Source of the DNA: CAYQAJ01 sp964415245
Lineage (GTDB): Bacteria > Planctomycetota > Planctomycetia > Pirellulales > Pirellulaceae
Assembly: GCA_964415245.1 (NCBI GenBank)
Contig: CAYQAJ010000046.1
Location: 1 to 24,332, forward strand
Reading direction: 5' to 3'
DNA: 24,332 nucleotides
Shown here: positions 23,166 to 24,332 of the stretch, piece after piece
How the letters are laid out: each line of letters opens with the position of its first letter
Numbering within the stretch: position 1 is the stretch's first letter
Notes under the pieces: generated by a model
The model's input: only the letters and a program-made list of their open reading frames with translations
What the model was told of the DNA's origin: nothing
Database searches by the model: none
Translations under genes and position numbers: made by a program

Positions 23166-24332
23166 CGTGTTGCCGCGGCAAACAACCCGAGAGGAATGGC
23201 CGATCGTCGCCGGTTGCCACTGCGTGCGAGCTGTGCCTGGAAGAGATCGCCACAATCATTGGTGGGGAATTGCGGCTTGGTTCGATGCCACCGTTGGGTG
23301 GAGATTGCGAGCCCGTCGACCGCGTCGTTTTCGACGCCCACCAGGCCGGACCGCGCGACGTGTTCTGGGAATTCCCGGCTACGAACGGCTCGCACCGACC
23401 ACGGGCCGAACAGGCTTTTTCGAACGGCGCCCTGGCCGCAGTCGTGGCGCGGGGCGGAGTCGAGCCCTGGGCGGGCCGATCGGTGATCGAGGTGAGCGAC
23501 GCCCGACAGTCGCTGTGGCAATTGGCTTCGTGGATGCGCGAGCGCTACGCGGGCAAGGTCATCGCCGTTACCGGCCGACTGGGAAAATCGACCACGTGCG
23601 CGATGATCGCCCAGGTGTTGCGACAGTACCTCGCCAGCGTCACCTGTGTCAATGACGACGTCGACTCACCCGCGCTCGAAGCGCTCATCCAATTGCAGTC
23701 GCAGCCTGACTGCGGGCTTGTCGAGTTGCCCGATGAAGCGTCGGATCGAACCGTTTCGCTCGCGCGGCTCGCGCGTCCCCACGTGCTCGTGCTCCTGGGC
23801 AATGGTCGGCCTTCGTCAGCACGGTGGAGTGAGCGGGGTGAATCGTCGCCGACAGCAGCAGGAAATTGGGTGGAATACCTCGACGCGATGGCCGACGACG
23901 GCGTGGCCATCATGGACGGCGACGACCCCGTTCTGTGCCGCGCCGCCGCCAAGCGACGGAAGCGCACGGTGCTCGTGGGACGCGGCTCGCACTGCGATGT
24001 AATCGTGCGAGACGTCGATGGCGGACGTTTCGGGCTGTCCCTCCATGTTGGCGGCGTGCGGCTGCAACTGCCCGTTTGGGGCCGGCACCATATTTCGGCC
24101 GCCGCCGCCACACTGGCCGCGTGTCGCGCCCTGGGTGTGCCCGACCAGCGCATCGCCGCCGCGATTGGCGGATTCACTCCCCTGCCGGGCCGCTGCCGCG
24201 TCGTTGCCAGTCATCCGGTAACGGTGATCGACGATACGTCTCGCGCGGGCGTGACCGACACACGGGCCGCATTGGCGGCGCTGCGCGACACGCCGACCAG
24301 TTCGCGACGCGTGGTCGTGCTCGGTCCGATCG
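23162..24332 (+). CDS. MurF-like Mur ligase paralogue with lost catalytic motifs (3' end beyond window)
   Basis: 389 codons are seen; the frame is open to the right edge. ATG 23162 overlaps the TGA of the MurE-like gene (ATGA). The layout follows MurF: an N-terminal domain with ELCLEEIATIIGGELRLG, a central ATPase domain with AVTGRLGKSTT (P-loop 138-145), then GRHHISAAAATLACRALGV and FTPLPGRCRV. Canonical MurF adds D-Ala-D-Ala to the UDP-MurNAc-tripeptide. Family hallmarks are missing: the N-terminal DSR is DAH (58-60); the central EMG..GEI is ELPDEASD; NIGPAHLEGFGS with its AK pair is replaced by NGRPSSARWSERGESS; IDDxYNANPxS is IDDTSRAGVTD (355-365); and LGDM is LGPI. The Cys-rich opening MTCCRGKQPE is unusual. 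It is probably a pseudoenzyme or has a new function. Confidence 0.8.
   Translation, partial: MTCCRGKQPERNGRSSPVATACELCLEEIATIIGGELRLGSMPPLGGDCEPVDRVVFDAHQAGPRDVFWEFPATNGSHRPRAEQAFSNGALAAVVARGGVEPWAGRSVIEVSDARQSLWQLASWMRERYAGKVIAVTGRLGKSTTCAMIAQVLRQYLASVTCVNDDVDSPALEALIQLQSQPDCGLVELPDEASDRTVSLARLARPHVLVLLGNGRPSSARWSERGESSPTAAGNWVEYLDAMADDGVAIMDGDDPVLCRAAAKRRKRTVLVGRGSHCDVIVRDVDGGRFGLSLHVGGVRLQLPVWGRHHISAAAATLAACRALGVPDQRIAAAIGGFTPLPGRCRVVASHPVTVIDDTSRAGVTDTRAALAALRDTPTSSRRVVVLGPI

Noticed and set aside
21633..24332. Naming the pair murE and murF as housekeeping genes
   Set aside because: Too many invariant residues are replaced in both proteins; only family membership is supported.

Overview
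This is a GC-rich, bacterial, chromosomal-looking window that best fits a member of the Planctomycetota, probably Pirellulales-like. That placement is an inference. It rests on the mix of secreted D-amino-acid and DUF885 hydrolases, a YncE-like propeller fused to cytochrome c, an HTH-EIIA regulator, and intergenic DNA full of short palindromic and period-7 repeats. There is no rRNA, tRNA, CRISPR array, phage gene or transposase. Two runs of exactly 100 N (5363-5462 and 8198-8297) are scaffold gaps.

Layout. Positions 1-2222 (minus) hold a secreted N-acyl-D-amino-acid deacylase fused to an M19 dipeptidase, cut by the left edge. A secreted DUF885 putative metallopeptidase (2426-4237, +) is divergent from it and is followed by ATP-type 6-phosphofructokinase (4369-5358, +). 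After the first gap come a secreted helical/coiled-coil protein (5561-6856, +), a tandem pair of REP/MITE-like palindromic elements (6881-7113), a small secreted protein (7112-7576, -) and a macro-domain protein whose 5' end is lost in the second gap. Then follow a secreted beta-helix protein (8503-9420, +), a HAD phosphatase (9444-10301, -) and a propeller/di-heme cytochrome protein (10533-12431, +).

From 21169 down to 12481 nine consecutive genes lie on the minus strand: HTH-EIIA regulator, degenerate receiver-like protein (ATGA overlap), rimO, pgsA, CPBP membrane protease, Gfo/Idh/MocA oxidoreductase, LpxL-type acyltransferase, Rieske protein and GNAT acetyltransferase (TTGA overlap). They combine signalling, ribosome modification and envelope lipid synthesis, and probably form several transcription units.

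The right end (21633-24332, +) is the most interesting part. A good sigma70-type promoter (TTGACA, 17 bp, AACAAT) precedes two translationally coupled Mur-ligase homologues, MurE-like and MurF-like. Both keep a P-loop, and the MurE-like one keeps the N-terminal UDP-sugar-binding motifs, but both have lost several residues that are otherwise nearly invariant in the central and C-terminal domains. They look like a co-diverged, perhaps repurposed, Mur-ligase pair rather than the housekeeping enzymes.
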